19,329 nt of DNA, taken from contig CAAGGR010000085.1 of NCBI GenBank assembly GCA_900769445.1, positions 1 to 19,329 on the forward strand, given 5' to 3'. Position numbers and translations under genes: made by a program. Source of the stretch: an uncultured Alistipes sp. (lineage in GTDB: Bacteria; Bacteroidota; Bacteroidia; Bacteroidales; Rikenellaceae). The notes below the pieces were generated by a model. That model worked only from the letters and a program-made list of their open reading frames with translations, made no database searches and was not told the DNA's origin. This document shows positions 1-7,384 of the stretch, piece by piece (the first letter of the stretch is position 1; each line of letters opens with the position of its first letter).

Positions 1-119
1 ATAAGGGGCACATCTGCTGCCGCTATCAAAAATAAATGCGAATGGGCAGTACGCCAAAGTACAGCCCATCCGCATTTTTTTTGCCGAGCGTTGCATCTGA
101 CCCCTTCTGACAAGAAATT
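1..119 (+). repeat. Structured dispersed repeat, copy A (left end cut by window)
   Basis: First of three related ~130-nt elements (others at 4605-4735 and 9763-9892). Seen here: a 5' hairpin GGCA/TGCC with CATCTGC in its loop; a central terminator-like hairpin at 34-77 with an inner GTAC/GTAC stem (49-52 with 59-62); and a right arm with ATCTGACCCCTTCT then AAGAAATT. AAGGGG (3-8) can pair with CCCCTT (101-106), so the whole element may close into a long outer stem. The rest of the left arm lies outside the window. Its function is not known to me; the central hairpin probably ends the transcript of an unseen upstream gene. Confidence 0.7.
34..82 (+). terminator. Intrinsic-type terminator in repeat copy A
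   Basis: AAATGCG (34-40) pairs with CGCATTT (71-77) and ATGGGC (42-47) with GCCCAT (64-69), with one A/C mismatch between the two helices. The inner GTAC/GTAC pairing closes a six-base loop. A run of eight T (75-82) overlaps and follows the stem. It would terminate a plus-strand transcript entering from before base 1. Confidence 0.75.
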
Positions 120-150
120 AGGTCGTGGTGCTTGGTAAGGTTTTTTTTTT

Positions 151-261
151 GAGACCACAGAGACCACAGAGACGAAAGAGACCACAGCGAAACAGAGTAT
201 CATCAGAATGATAATAAATTTCTCTGTTGTCTCTGTTGTCCCTGTTGTCCCTGCTGTCTCC
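151..261. repeat. Inverted pair of 9-bp minisatellites
   Basis: From 151 the plus strand carries four 9-base units, GAGACCACA or close variants. From 222 it carries four units of the CTCTGTTGT type, which is the inverted form of nearly the same unit (ACAACAGAG on the minus strand). The two arrays face each other across a short spacer that itself holds a small hairpin, TATCAT-CAGA-ATGATA. Together they could fold into one long imperfect hairpin. The region has no credible gene and lies between repeat copy A and the pdxA promoter. Confidence 0.8.
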
Positions 262-344
262 AAATAATTAATCTTGCGCGAAGCGCACCTTACTTTTCAG
301 TTTTCCCTTTTCAGTTTTCGCCTTAAAATATTCTGTTTAAGTGC

Positions 345-372
345 TTGAGTTTGAAAATTATTTGTATATTTG
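345..372 (+). promoter_or_regulatory. Predicted promoter of pdxA
   Basis: A Bacteroidetes-type -7 box TATATTTG lies at 365-372, about 20 bases before the pdxA start. A TTG at 345-347, 17 bases upstream of it, could serve as the -33 element; the better TTTG at 350-353 is closer than usual. The stretch TTTGAAAATTATTT recurs in the promoter at 4994-5017. Confidence 0.55.
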
Positions 373-393
373 TAAGTTGAAAAAGATTTTACT

Positions 394-1491
394 ATGAACA
401 ATATACTCAAAATAGGTATTTCGCAGGGCGATACTAATGGTATTGGCTGGGAAGTAATACTCAAAATACTCGCTGATAGTCGCATTGCGGAGTTTTGTAC
501 CCCTGTGGTGTATGGCTCGCCAGCAGCAGCGTCATACTACCAGAAGAGCCTCAACGAGGAGGAGTATGAGCGTGTGGCGTTCAACATCGTCGAGTGCGCA
601 GAGGATGCCGAGGAGGGTCGTATGAACTTGGTGCAGTGTGGCGCTAAGGAGTTGCGTATCACCCCAGGTAGAGCATCTAAGGAGGGTGGCGAGGCGGCAG
701 CGGCATCGTTGCTTAGAGCGATAGAGGATCTAAAGTCAGGGGCTATTGACGCCCTTGTAACTGCTCCTATCGACAAGGAGATGATTCAGAGCGAGAGATT
801 TAACTTTACTGGTCATACGGAGTTCTTGGCAAGTAATCTCGGTGGCGAGCCTCTGATGATTATGACCTCTGAATTGATGCGTGTAGGTCTTGCTACTATT
901 CATGTGCCAGTTGCGCAGGTGGCTGAGATGTTGTCGAAGGAGCTTATCGTACACCGCATTGAGCAGATGAGTGCCTCTATGAAGCAGGACTTTGGTGTTG
1001 TGCGTCCTAAGATTGCAGTGTTGGCACTAAATCCTCATGCTGGCGATGGTGGTCTACTTGGAGCCGAGGAGAACGATATTATAAAGCCTGCTGTTGTGGA
1101 TTGCTTCGAGCGCGATATCCTCGCCTTTGGACCATTTGCAGCGGATGGTTTCTTCGCATCGGGTCAGTTCAAGAATTACGATGCTATTCTTGCGATGTAT
1201 CACGATCAGGGCTTGGCTCCGTTTAAGACCTTGACTCCTGATGGTGTTAACTTCACAGCATCGCTCTCTGCAGTGCGTACATCGCCAGACCATGGTGTGG
1301 CATATGATATTGCGGGTAAGGGTATTGCTGATGAGCAGTCTATGCGTAATGCGCTATTCAATGCTATAGACATTGTACGTCGTCGCAGAGCGTGGGCAGA
1401 GTGGAATGCTAACCCTTTGGAGCATTTCGAGCGTGATAAGGGTCGCGATGTCTCGGTTAAGGATTTGCCAGAGACTGAACATCACGATTAA
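394..1491 (+). CDS. pdxA: 4-hydroxythreonine-4-phosphate dehydrogenase PdxA
   Basis: Oxidises and decarboxylates 4-phosphohydroxy-L-threonine with NAD+ in the DXP-dependent pathway of pyridoxal 5'-phosphate synthesis, in the cytosol. The 365-residue protein has the family opening GISQGDTNGIGWE (residues 8-20), GHTEFLA (140-146), LNPHAGDGG (212-220) and YHDQGLAPFK (269-278). By family knowledge the metal ligands are His170 (ATIHVP), His215 and His270, all present. Length is slightly above the usual ~330, the extra being a charged C-terminal tail. The ATG follows a -7 box by about 20 bases. Two small membrane ORFs follow at once, probably in the same transcript. No oddities; the assignment is firm. 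Confidence 0.96.
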   Translation: MNNILKIGISQGDTNGIGWEVILKILADSRIAEFCTPVVYGSPAAASYYQKSLNEEEYERVAFNIVECAEDAEEGRMNLVQCGAKELRITPGRASKEGGEAAAASLLRAIEDLKSGAIDALVTAPIDKEMIQSERFNFTGHTEFLASNLGGEPLMIMTSELMRVGLATIHVPVAQVAEMLSKELIVHRIEQMSASMKQDFGVVRPKIAVLALNPHAGDGGLLGAEENDIIKPAVVDCFERDILAFGPFAADGFFASGQFKNYDAILAMYHDQGLAPFKTLTPDGVNFTASLSAVRTSPDHGVAYDIAGKGIADEQSMRNALFNAIDIVRRRRAWAEWNANPLEHFERDKGRDVSVKDLPETEHHD

Positions 1492-1503
1492 AAGTAGGGT
1501 ATT

Positions 1504-1704
1504 ATGAAGGCGACAGCAAAGGCTTGGTTTACGATTATCGTATCGGCATTGATTATAGGACTCTCTGTAGCTTATATCGTAAAGATAGCGAGTCTTACAG
1601 TCGTTAATGTGGTGCTTTGCTGTTGTGTTGCAATCATCGCTTGCAGGTCGATACAGCGCATAGTATCTACCACAAAGCGGATGAATAACAAGGATAAAGA
1701 GTAG
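1504..1704 (+). CDS. Small two-helix membrane protein, unknown function
   Basis: A 66-residue ORF starting 12 bases after the pdxA stop and ending 4 bases before the next ORF. Two hydrophobic segments are visible (about residues 8-27 and 32-47), then a basic, hydrophilic tail ending MNNKDKE. This suggests a helical hairpin in the inner membrane with a cytosolic tail. I recognise no family. Support for a real gene is positional: it fills the gap between pdxA and the next small ORF with tight spacing, and its amino-acid make-up is membrane-like rather than random. Two cysteines sit in the second helix (VLCCCVAIIAC region). Function unknown. Confidence 0.6.
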   Translation: MKATAKAWFTIIVSALIIGLSVAYIVKIASLTVVNVVLCCCVAIIACRSIQRIVSTTKRMNNKDKE

Positions 1705-1708
1705 GACT

Positions 1709-1891
1709 ATGAGCGACAAGCGAAAGAAGAACTGGCTTCGGATAGCTATAGGTTATGCACTATTGGGTGTCGCCTCTGTAAATTGTGTTTACGGCTGGAA
1801 ACCTGCAACGGAGTTAGAATGGAGTATGTGGATAGGAAACGTTCTTCTGTTCATTGTTGCTCACGACTACACTTGGAAATGTTCAAAATAG
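1709..1891 (+). CDS. Small membrane protein, unknown function
   Basis: A 60-residue ORF four bases after the previous small ORF. It opens with a basic head (MSDKRKKNW), followed by a hydrophobic segment (about 11-29) and a second (about 40-52), with aromatic residues between them (ELEWSMWIG). It ends in a short Lys-rich tail. This reads as a two-helix inner-membrane protein with a positive-inside N-terminus. No family recognised. The tight pdxA-ORF-ORF arrangement suggests co-transcription, but the next gene, thrS, follows only after 95 bases and may have its own signals. Confidence 0.55.
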   Translation: MSDKRKKNWLRIAIGYALLGVASVNCVYGWKPATELEWSMWIGNVLLFIVAHDYTWKCSK

Positions 1892-1986
1892 AAAACAAGG
1901 AGTGCAACTGAGTAGTAATCCGTCTCGTTATTGTGGAGCTACGAAGGCACTCGAAACGATAACAATTAAAAAACGAAGATTAAATT

Positions 1987-3927
1987 ATGGTTAAAGTAAC
2001 CTTTCCCGATGGCTCAGTAAGAGAGTTTGCCAAGGGAACAACTGCCTTTCAGGTGGCAGAGAGCATCAGCCCTCGTTTAGCTGCTGACTCACTCGCTGCG
2101 GAGGTAAATGGCGCAACTGTAGATATGATGCGCGCGATTGACAGCGACTGTACAATCAAATTCTTTAAGTGGGACGACGCAGAGGGTAAGCATGCCTTCT
2201 GGCACACCTCATCACACCTCCTTGCTGAGGCTCTTGAGGCGCTATACCCAGGTATTAAGTTCGGTATCGGTCCTGCTATCGACAACGGTTTTTATTACGA
2301 TGTGGACTCGCCAGTAGCTATCACTGAGGCTGATCTTGAGAAGATCGAGCAGAAGATGGTGGAGTTATCACGCAACAAGGAGGCTTTGGTGCGTACTGAG
2401 GTCTCTAAGGCTGAGGCGCTTAAGACCTTCACAGAGAAGGGTGATCAGTATAAGGTTGAGCTTATCACTGATTTGGAGGATGGCACAATCTCATTCTACA
2501 CAAATGGTGCATTTACCGACCTTTGCCGCGGTCCACACATCCCAAATACAGGTTATATCAAGGCTATTAAGCTAACCTCTATCGCAGGTGCTTACTGGCG
2601 TGGTAACGAGAAGAACAAGATGCTTACCCGTATCTACGGTGTATCATTCCCTAAGAAGTCGATGCTCGATGAGTATCTCGTACTCTTGGAGGAGGCGAAG
2701 AAGCGCGACCACAGAAAGTTGGGTAAGGATCTCGAGTTGTTTATGTTCTCACAGCGCGTAGGTCAGGGTCTTCCATTGTGGTTGCCTAAGGGTGCTGAGT
2801 TGCGCGACCGCTTGGAGCGTTTCTTGCGCCAGATTCAGAAGGACTATGGCTATCAGCAGGTTATCACTCCACATATTGGTAACAAGGATTTGTATGTAAC
2901 ATCTGGCCACTATGCTAAGTATGGTAAGGATTCGTTCCAGCCTATCCACACGCCATTCGAGGGTGAGGAGTACCTTTTGAAGCCTATGAACTGCCCTCAC
3001 CACTGCGAGATTTACCGCTCAAAGCCACGTTCATACAAGGATCTTCCAGTTCGTTTGGCAGAGTTCGGTACTGTATATCGTTACGAGCAGTCTGGTGAGT
3101 TGCACGGTCTTACTCGTGTACGCTCATTTACTCAGGATGATGCTCACCTCTTCGTACGTCCAGACCAGCTTTTGGAGGAGTTCGAGAAGGTTATCGACAT
3201 CGTGTTGTATATCTTCCGCACGTTGAAGTTCGAGAACTATACAGCGCAGATTTCGTTGCGTGATCCTAACAATAAGGAGAAGTATATCGGCTCGGATGAG
3301 AACTGGGAGAAGGCTGAGGGCGCTATCATCAAGGCTTGCGAGGAGAAGGGTCTTAAGACCACCGTTGAGCTTGGCGAGGCTGCGTTCTATGGCCCTAAGC
3401 TTGACTTTATGGTTAAGGATGCTCTTGGTCGTAGCTGGCAGCTTGGTACTATCCAGGTGGACTACAACCTTCCAGAGCGTTTTGACCTTACATACAAGGG
3501 TTCGGATGACAAGCTACACCGCCCAATTATGATTCACCGTGCGCCATTCGGCTCTATGGAGCGTTTCGTGGCAGTATTGTTGGAGCATACAGCGGGTAAG
3601 TTCCCATTGTGGCTTACACCTGATCAGGTTGTTGTTCTTCCAATCTCTGAGAAGTATAACGACTATGCGCATGAGGTTGCTCGCGAGCTTAGCCGCGCAG
3701 ATGTTCGTACTCAGGTGGACGACCGCAACGAGAAGATTGGTCGTAAGATTCGTGATAACGAGCTTAAGCGTATCCCTTACCTACTTATCGTAGGCGAGAA
3801 GGAGGCTGAGGAGCGTAAGGTATCTGTGCGCGCTCAGGGTGATGGCGACAAGGGTCAGATGACAATCGCTGAGTTCGCAGATTTCATGCACGATCTTGTG
3901 GCAAAGGAGATAGAGGCTAATAAGTAA
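1987..3927 (+). CDS. thrS: Threonine--tRNA ligase
   Basis: Charges tRNA-Thr with threonine in the cytosol. The 646 residues show the usual full-length architecture: N-terminal TGS domain (about 1-60), editing domain with HTSSH at 73-77 and a later CRGPH, then the class II catalytic core. Core motifs include LKPMNCPHHCEIY with the zinc-binding Cys, and YEQSGELHGLTRVRSFTQDD, with a second His in the Zn site region. The C-terminal anticodon-binding domain carries VGEKEAEERKVSVR. Length matches bacterial ThrRS. The ATG at 1987 is the only sensible start ahead of the TGS domain. It lies upstream of infC as in many bacteria. Confidence 0.97.
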   Translation: MVKVTFPDGSVREFAKGTTAFQVAESISPRLAADSLAAEVNGATVDMMRAIDSDCTIKFFKWDDAEGKHAFWHTSSHLLAEALEALYPGIKFGIGPAIDNGFYYDVDSPVAITEADLEKIEQKMVELSRNKEALVRTEVSKAEALKTFTEKGDQYKVELITDLEDGTISFYTNGAFTDLCRGPHIPNTGYIKAIKLTSIAGAYWRGNEKNKMLTRIYGVSFPKKSMLDEYLVLLEEAKKRDHRKLGKDLELFMFSQRVGQGLPLWLPKGAELRDRLERFLRQIQKDYGYQQVITPHIGNKDLYVTSGHYAKYGKDSFQPIHTPFEGEEYLLKPMNCPHHCEIYRSKPRSYKDLPVRLAEFGTVYRYEQSGELHGLTRVRSFTQDDAHLFVRPDQLLEEFEKVIDIVLYIFRTLKFENYTAQISLRDPNNKEKYIGSDENWEKAEGAIIKACEEKGLKTTVELGEAAFYGPKLDFMVKDALGRSWQLGTIQVDYNLPERFDLTYKGSDDKLHRPIMIHRAPFGSMERFVAVLLEHTAGKFPLWLTPDQVVVLPISEKYNDYAHEVARELSRADVRTQVDDRNEKIGRKIRDNELKRIPYLLIVGEKEAEERKVSVRAQGDGDKGQMTIAEFADFMHDLVAKEIEANK

Positions 3928-3976
3928 GCAACTATTTGATATTAAAATAATTAAGTCTAACTAACAATTAACTAAT

Positions 3977-4603
3977 TTGGCAGGACAATTTCCATTCCGT
4001 CCGCGCCCACAGGCGCAGGGGAATACCCAGCAGCAGCAACCGCAGCAGCGCGACCAGCGTAATCAGAACAATGGTCGTCGCCCACAGCAGGATAACCCTA
4101 ATCGTATCAACGATGAGATTACAGCACCTACAGTGCGTGTTGTAGGCGACAATGTTGAGCCTAACCTCGTATTGCCTATCAAGGAGGCTCTACAACTTGC
4201 TGATGAGATGGAGCTCGATCTTATCGAGATCTCTCCAAAGGCAGAGCCACCTGTTTGTCGTATTGCCGACTATCAGAAGTTCCTCTATCAGCAGAAGAAG
4301 AAGGCTAAGGAGATTAAGGCAAAGCAGGTTAAGGTTGTTATCAAGGAGATTCGTTTTGGTCCACAGACCGACGATCACGACTACAACTTCAAGCTTAAGC
4401 ATGCCGAGAACTTCCTTAAGGAGGGTGCTAAGGTTAAGGCATACGTCTTCTTCCGTGGTCGCTCTATCGTATTTAAGGAGCAGGGTGAGATTCTTCTTCT
4501 CCGCTTCGCCAACGACCTTGAGGAGTACGCTCGCGTAGAGCTTATGCCTAAGCTTGATGGTAAGAAGATGAATATGATTCTTGCACCTAAATCTAAAAAG
4601 TAA
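3977..4603 (+). CDS. infC: Translation initiation factor IF-3 with TTG start
   Basis: Binds the 30S subunit, checks initiator tRNA and start codon, and prevents premature 50S joining. Residues from about 46 onward match IF-3: RINDEI, LDLIEISPKAEPPVCRIADY at the end of the N-domain, then a Lys-rich linker and the C-domain (KEIRFGPQTDDHDYNFKLKHA, VFFRGRS). The start must be TTG at 3977: TAA at 3962 closes the frame upstream and the next in-frame ATG lies inside the N-domain. Non-AUG infC starts are known elsewhere and allow autoregulation by IF-3. The first ~45 residues are an added Gln/Asn/Arg/Pro-rich, probably disordered segment, making 208 residues against the usual ~180. rpmI and rplT do not follow. 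Confidence 0.95.
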   Translation: MAGQFPFRPRPQAQGNTQQQQPQQRDQRNQNNGRRPQQDNPNRINDEITAPTVRVVGDNVEPNLVLPIKEALQLADEMELDLIEISPKAEPPVCRIADYQKFLYQQKKKAKEIKAKQVKVVIKEIRFGPQTDDHDYNFKLKHAENFLKEGAKVKAYVFFRGRSIVFKEQGEILLLRFANDLEEYARVELMPKLDGKKMNMILAPKSKK

Positions 4604-4604
4604 T

Positions 4605-4735
4605 CAATTTTCGATTTGTATAGGGCATCTTTGTCCTATCCTATATAAAATATCGTGGGCTGTACGCTTAGGTACTATCCCACGATATTTTATTTATACG
4701 ATAGAACAAATCTGATCCTCTAAAATCAAAAATTG
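4605..4735 (+). repeat. Structured dispersed repeat, copy B
   Basis: Starts two bases after the infC stop. The arms 4605-4625 and 4716-4735 pair with few mismatches (CAATTTT/AAAAATTG, GATTT/AAATC, AGG/CCT), although their sequence differs from copy C: the pairing, not the sequence, is kept. Inside are a small hairpin with CATCT in the loop (AGG/CCT, about 4622-4637) and a strong 14-bp hairpin at 4646-4692 with the family's GTAC/GTAC inner stem. The right flank reads GGGTTGTAGCGCT, comparable to the GGGTNGTGGNGCT flank of the other copies. Confidence 0.75.
4646..4692 (+). terminator. Terminator-like hairpin after infC (in repeat copy B)
   Basis: TAAAATATCGTGGG (4646-4659) and CCCACGATATTTTA (4679-4692) form a perfect 14-bp stem. 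The loop holds GTAC (4662-4665) and GTAC (4672-4675). The A/T-rich outer end can act on both strands: as terminator for thrS-infC, and on the minus strand for the small helix-turn-helix ORF. Confidence 0.75.
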
Positions 4736-4810
4736 GGTTGTAGCGCTAATGAGCGTTGCATATAGCAGAAATAATTTCTCGCGATAAGGGTGCATATTGG
4801 GCGAACACCA

Positions 4811-4945
4811 CTAACTCAATTTTGCAAGATACTTATGTATCGTACTAACAGAACAATCTACAATATCGGCAATCTCTCGGTAGCTTTTGCCCTCATCTCT
4901 AAGTGAGCGCATAAGTTCGAGGCGTTCTGCCTCGGAGTTCTCCAT
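4811..4945 (-). CDS. 44-residue helix-turn-helix protein
   Basis: Reads MENSEAERLELMRSLRDEGK, then SYREIADIVDCSVSTIHKYL, then AKLS and a stop. The middle part fits a complete helix-turn-helix: SYREIADIV, turn at DCS, then VSTIHKYL as recognition helix, of the kind found at the end of serine recombinases and at the start of IS transposases and small regulators. TGA lies in frame six bases before the ATG, so this is the whole protein. It is divergent from the hydrolase gene and its end abuts sequence related to repeat copy B. It may be a free-standing DNA-binding micro-protein or the last piece of a lost recombinase. No catalytic part is visible. Confidence 0.6.
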   Translation of the reverse strand: MENSEAERLELMRSLRDEGKSYREIADIVDCSVSTIHKYLAKLS

Positions 4946-4993
4946 ATTTCAAACCGTTATTCCCTCCAAAAAAATCCTCATTCCCTGCATGAC

Positions 4994-5017
4994 TTTGAAA
5001 ATTATTTCGTACCTTTG
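4994..5017 (+). promoter_or_regulatory. Predicted promoter of the hydrolase-murF-ddl cluster
   Basis: TACCTTTGC is a strong Bacteroidetes -7 box (TACCTTTG at 5010-5017). It ends only five bases before the ATG at 5023, so the transcript would start at or within a few bases of the start codon and be nearly leaderless. TTTG at 4994-4997 is nearer to the -7 box (12 bases) than a normal -33 element. Confidence 0.6.
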
Positions 5018-5022
5018 CATCT

Positions 5023-5787
5023 ATGGACTATAGGTATAAATATAACGGAATAGAACTCTCGTATAGTATTGAGGGAGAGGGCGATGCGGTCGTTTTGCTA
5101 CACGGTTGGGGATGCGATAAAAGCATCTGGAAGAGTAGCATCGAGGCGTTGCGCACCAACTTCCGTGTTGTGGCTGTAGATTTCGCAGGCTTTGGAGCGA
5201 GTGAGGAGCCAGATACCATATGGGGTGTTGAGGAGTATACGTGTTCCGTAGAGGCGTTGCTTAAGGAGCTTAACATCCAGAGTCCAACCCTTGTGGGACA
5301 CTCTTTCGGTGGTCGTGTCTCGATACTTTACGCCTCGCGTAATGAGGTTAGAAGCGTTATCCTTACCGATGCTGCAGGTGTGAAACCTCGTCGCTCGTTT
5401 AGCTACTACCGAAAGGTCTATACCTACAAACTTCTGAAGCGAGCATTGCCCCTGCTTATCGGAGAAAAGAAGGCGCAGATGCTCCTCGACCAGCGACGTG
5501 CCAAGTCTGGCTCTTCGGACTATAACCGTGCTACGCCTATGATGCGCGCCATACTCTCGAAGTGCGTAAACGAGGATTTATGCTATGCTATGCCTAAGAT
5601 TAAAGCGCCTACGCTCCTATTTTGGGGTGATATGGATACGGCAACACCTATCTCGGATGCTCATAAGATGGCAAGGCTTATTCCAGATGCAGGTCTTGTG
5701 GTTGCTGAGGGTGTTGGTCATTTTGCCTTTTTAGAGCGCCCAGAGTTATGGCTTACAGCATTAAAATCATTCTTAAAATTTGAGTAG
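5023..5787 (+). CDS. Alpha/beta hydrolase
   Basis: A 254-residue alpha/beta-hydrolase-fold enzyme. Seen: oxyanion-hole strand VVLLHGWG (23-30), nucleophile elbow GHSFGG with Ser94, the acid in FWGDMDTATP (Asp203 or Asp205) and the catalytic His233 in GVGHFAFLERP, close to the C-terminus as expected. No signal peptide, so cytosolic. A cap region lies between about 120 and 190. The substrate cannot be told from sequence; esterase, lipase-like or C-C hydrolase roles are all possible. It stands first in a cluster with a MurF-type ligase, which starts four bases after its stop, and a D-Ala-D-Ala-type ligase, which hints at a role in cell-wall precursor or carrier metabolism. Confidence 0.88.
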   Translation: MDYRYKYNGIELSYSIEGEGDAVVLLHGWGCDKSIWKSSIEALRTNFRVVAVDFAGFGASEEPDTIWGVEEYTCSVEALLKELNIQSPTLVGHSFGGRVSILYASRNEVRSVILTDAAGVKPRRSFSYYRKVYTYKLLKRALPLLIGEKKAQMLLDQRRAKSGSSDYNRATPMMRAILSKCVNEDLCYAMPKIKAPTLLFWGDMDTATPISDAHKMARLIPDAGLVVAEGVGHFAFLERPELWLTALKSFLKFE

Positions 5788-5790
5788 ACG

Positions 5791-7365
5791 ATGTTTTTAC
5801 TTACGACTATTTTAATGCAGCATATATACCCTATTGTGTGGCTTGCGTTCCTTTTAGCTACGATGCGCTACTCGGTGCAGATGTTTCAGCAGAATAGCTA
5901 TCGTGTAGAGCGATACAACCGTTGGCTACGATCGACAGGGGAGTGGTATTCACGTGCCAATATCTTGGCGCTACTCTCTGCAGTGGTCTACATCTTTACA
6001 TCCCATGGTGCAGTGTTGACGCTCTTTGGTGCCTGGATGTTGGTTATTGCAGTTGCGGAGTTCTCGATAAAGTATAAGATACCGATTGTCTATACGATGC
6101 GTGTTAAGCGTCTTATCGCCACACGTCTAATACTTACCTTTGTGGTGGTGGCGTTGGTGCATATTTTTGCTGTGGAGTACACGTTGGTTGCGATGATGCT
6201 CTTATGTTTAGACTATTGGACAATTGTTGCCAACTTTATAAATCGCCCATTGGAGCAGGCTATATCGCGCTGGTACTACAATGATGCTAAGCGTATGCTT
6301 CGCTCGATGCCTAATTTGAAGATTATTGGCGTTACTGGCAGCTTCGGTAAGACCTCAACAAAACACTTCCTATATCGCGTTTTGTCGGAGAAGTATAATG
6401 TGTTGATGACACCGGGTAACTTTAACACTACGTTGGGTGTTGTGCGCACGGTGCGAGAGCATCTAAAGCCTCATCACGAGGTCTTTATCGTGGAGATGGG
6501 TGCAAAACAGAGGGGCGATATTAAGGAGATATGCGACCTCGTGAATCCTACGATAGGTGTTGTTACCTCGGTAGGCGAGATGCACCTTGAGACCTTTGGC
6601 TCGGTGGAGAATGTGGCGCGTACAAAGTTTGAGTTGATAGATGCCCTGCCTGAGGGTGGCTTTGGCGTTGTTAATATCGACTCTAAGGCGGCTCTGAACT
6701 ATATCAAGGAGCGAGGTTATGATGTCGCTACATATGCTGTGGAGTGCGAGGATGCTGACTATAGAGCATCGAATATTCTATACTCGGCAACAGAGACACG
6801 CTTTGATGTGGCGCACAATGATATGGTAGACGAGGGTTATGCTACCCATATTCTTGGCAGGGGTAATATTCTCAACATCACAGCGGCATTGGCTGTGGCG
6901 GAGCATCTTGGTATTGGTGTCGAGGCGCGTCGTCGTGCTGTGCGCCAGATTGAGCAGGTGGAGCATCGCCTAAGTATGCGTCGTAGTGGCGGTATCACTA
7001 TTCTCGATGATGCCTACAACTCTAATCCCGAGGGCGCGCGTATGGCTCTTGAGGTGTTGTCGGGCTTCGCTACCGAGGGTAAGCGCTATGTTGTAACTCC
7101 AGGCTTTGTGGAGATGGGGTCAAAACAGTTCGAGAATAATAAAGCCTTTGGAGGCGACATTGCACGTTCGAAGGTTGATGGAGTATATGTTGTAAACGAG
7201 GTTAACCGCAAGGCGATAACCGAAGGCTTGACAGAGGGAGGCTATCCCGCATCGCAGGTGGAGTGCGTAGCATCCTTTGTGGAGGCTATGGCATCGTTGC
7301 AACCTAAACTAAAGGCTGGGGATGTAGTCTTGTATGAGAATGATCTCCCCGATTCGTTTAAGTAA
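5791..7365 (+). CDS. murF: MurF-type Mur ligase with membrane N-terminus
   Basis: ATP-dependent amide ligase of the Mur family; MurF joins D-Ala-D-Ala to UDP-MurNAc-tripeptide. Unlike ordinary MurF, about 150 N-terminal residues are hydrophobic, with segments near 5-24, 57-71, 76-92, 108-128 and 130-150, and the usual uridine-binding N-domain is not apparent. The ATP loop GVTGSFGKTST is at 180-190. Later come GNFNTTLGVVRT, EMGAKQRGDI, the Mur-ligase middle part and the C-domain with LDDAYNSNPEG and the ending ENDLPDSFK, both typical of MurF. At 524 residues it is longer than MurF (~430-460). It lies between a hydrolase and ddl. It may be the only MurF or a membrane-bound second one; that cannot be judged from this window. 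Confidence 0.82.
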   Translation: MFLLTTILMQHIYPIVWLAFLLATMRYSVQMFQQNSYRVERYNRWLRSTGEWYSRANILALLSAVVYIFTSHGAVLTLFGAWMLVIAVAEFSIKYKIPIVYTMRVKRLIATRLILTFVVVALVHIFAVEYTLVAMMLLCLDYWTIVANFINRPLEQAISRWYYNDAKRMLRSMPNLKIIGVTGSFGKTSTKHFLYRVLSEKYNVLMTPGNFNTTLGVVRTVREHLKPHHEVFIVEMGAKQRGDIKEICDLVNPTIGVVTSVGEMHLETFGSVENVARTKFELIDALPEGGFGVVNIDSKAALNYIKERGYDVATYAVECEDADYRASNILYSATETRFDVAHNDMVDEGYATHILGRGNILNITAALAVAEHLGIGVEARRRAVRQIEQVEHRLSMRRSGGITILDDAYNSNPEGARMALEVLSGFATEGKRYVVTPGFVEMGSKQFENNKAFGGDIARSKVDGVYVVNEVNRKAITEGLTEGGYPASQVECVASFVEAMASLQPKLKAGDVVLYENDLPDSFK

Positions 7366-7384
7366 TTGACAAAACTATATAGAG

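Noticed and set aside
151..261. CRISPR-like array.
   Set aside because: Units are 9 bases with no spacers, and the second array is inverted; no cas genes nearby.
1892..1986. Possible thrS leader or attenuator: GAGTGC (1900-1905) can pair with GCACTC (1947-1952), and TCGTT with AACGA.
   Set aside because: The two stems conflict, are short and widely spaced, and no T-run, Thr-codon leader peptide or T-box motif is visible.
4211..4216. GAGCTC site in infC as evidence for or against the predicted SacI specificity.
   Set aside because: One site in 19 kb says nothing: the methyltransferase would protect it, and the count is too small to test avoidance.
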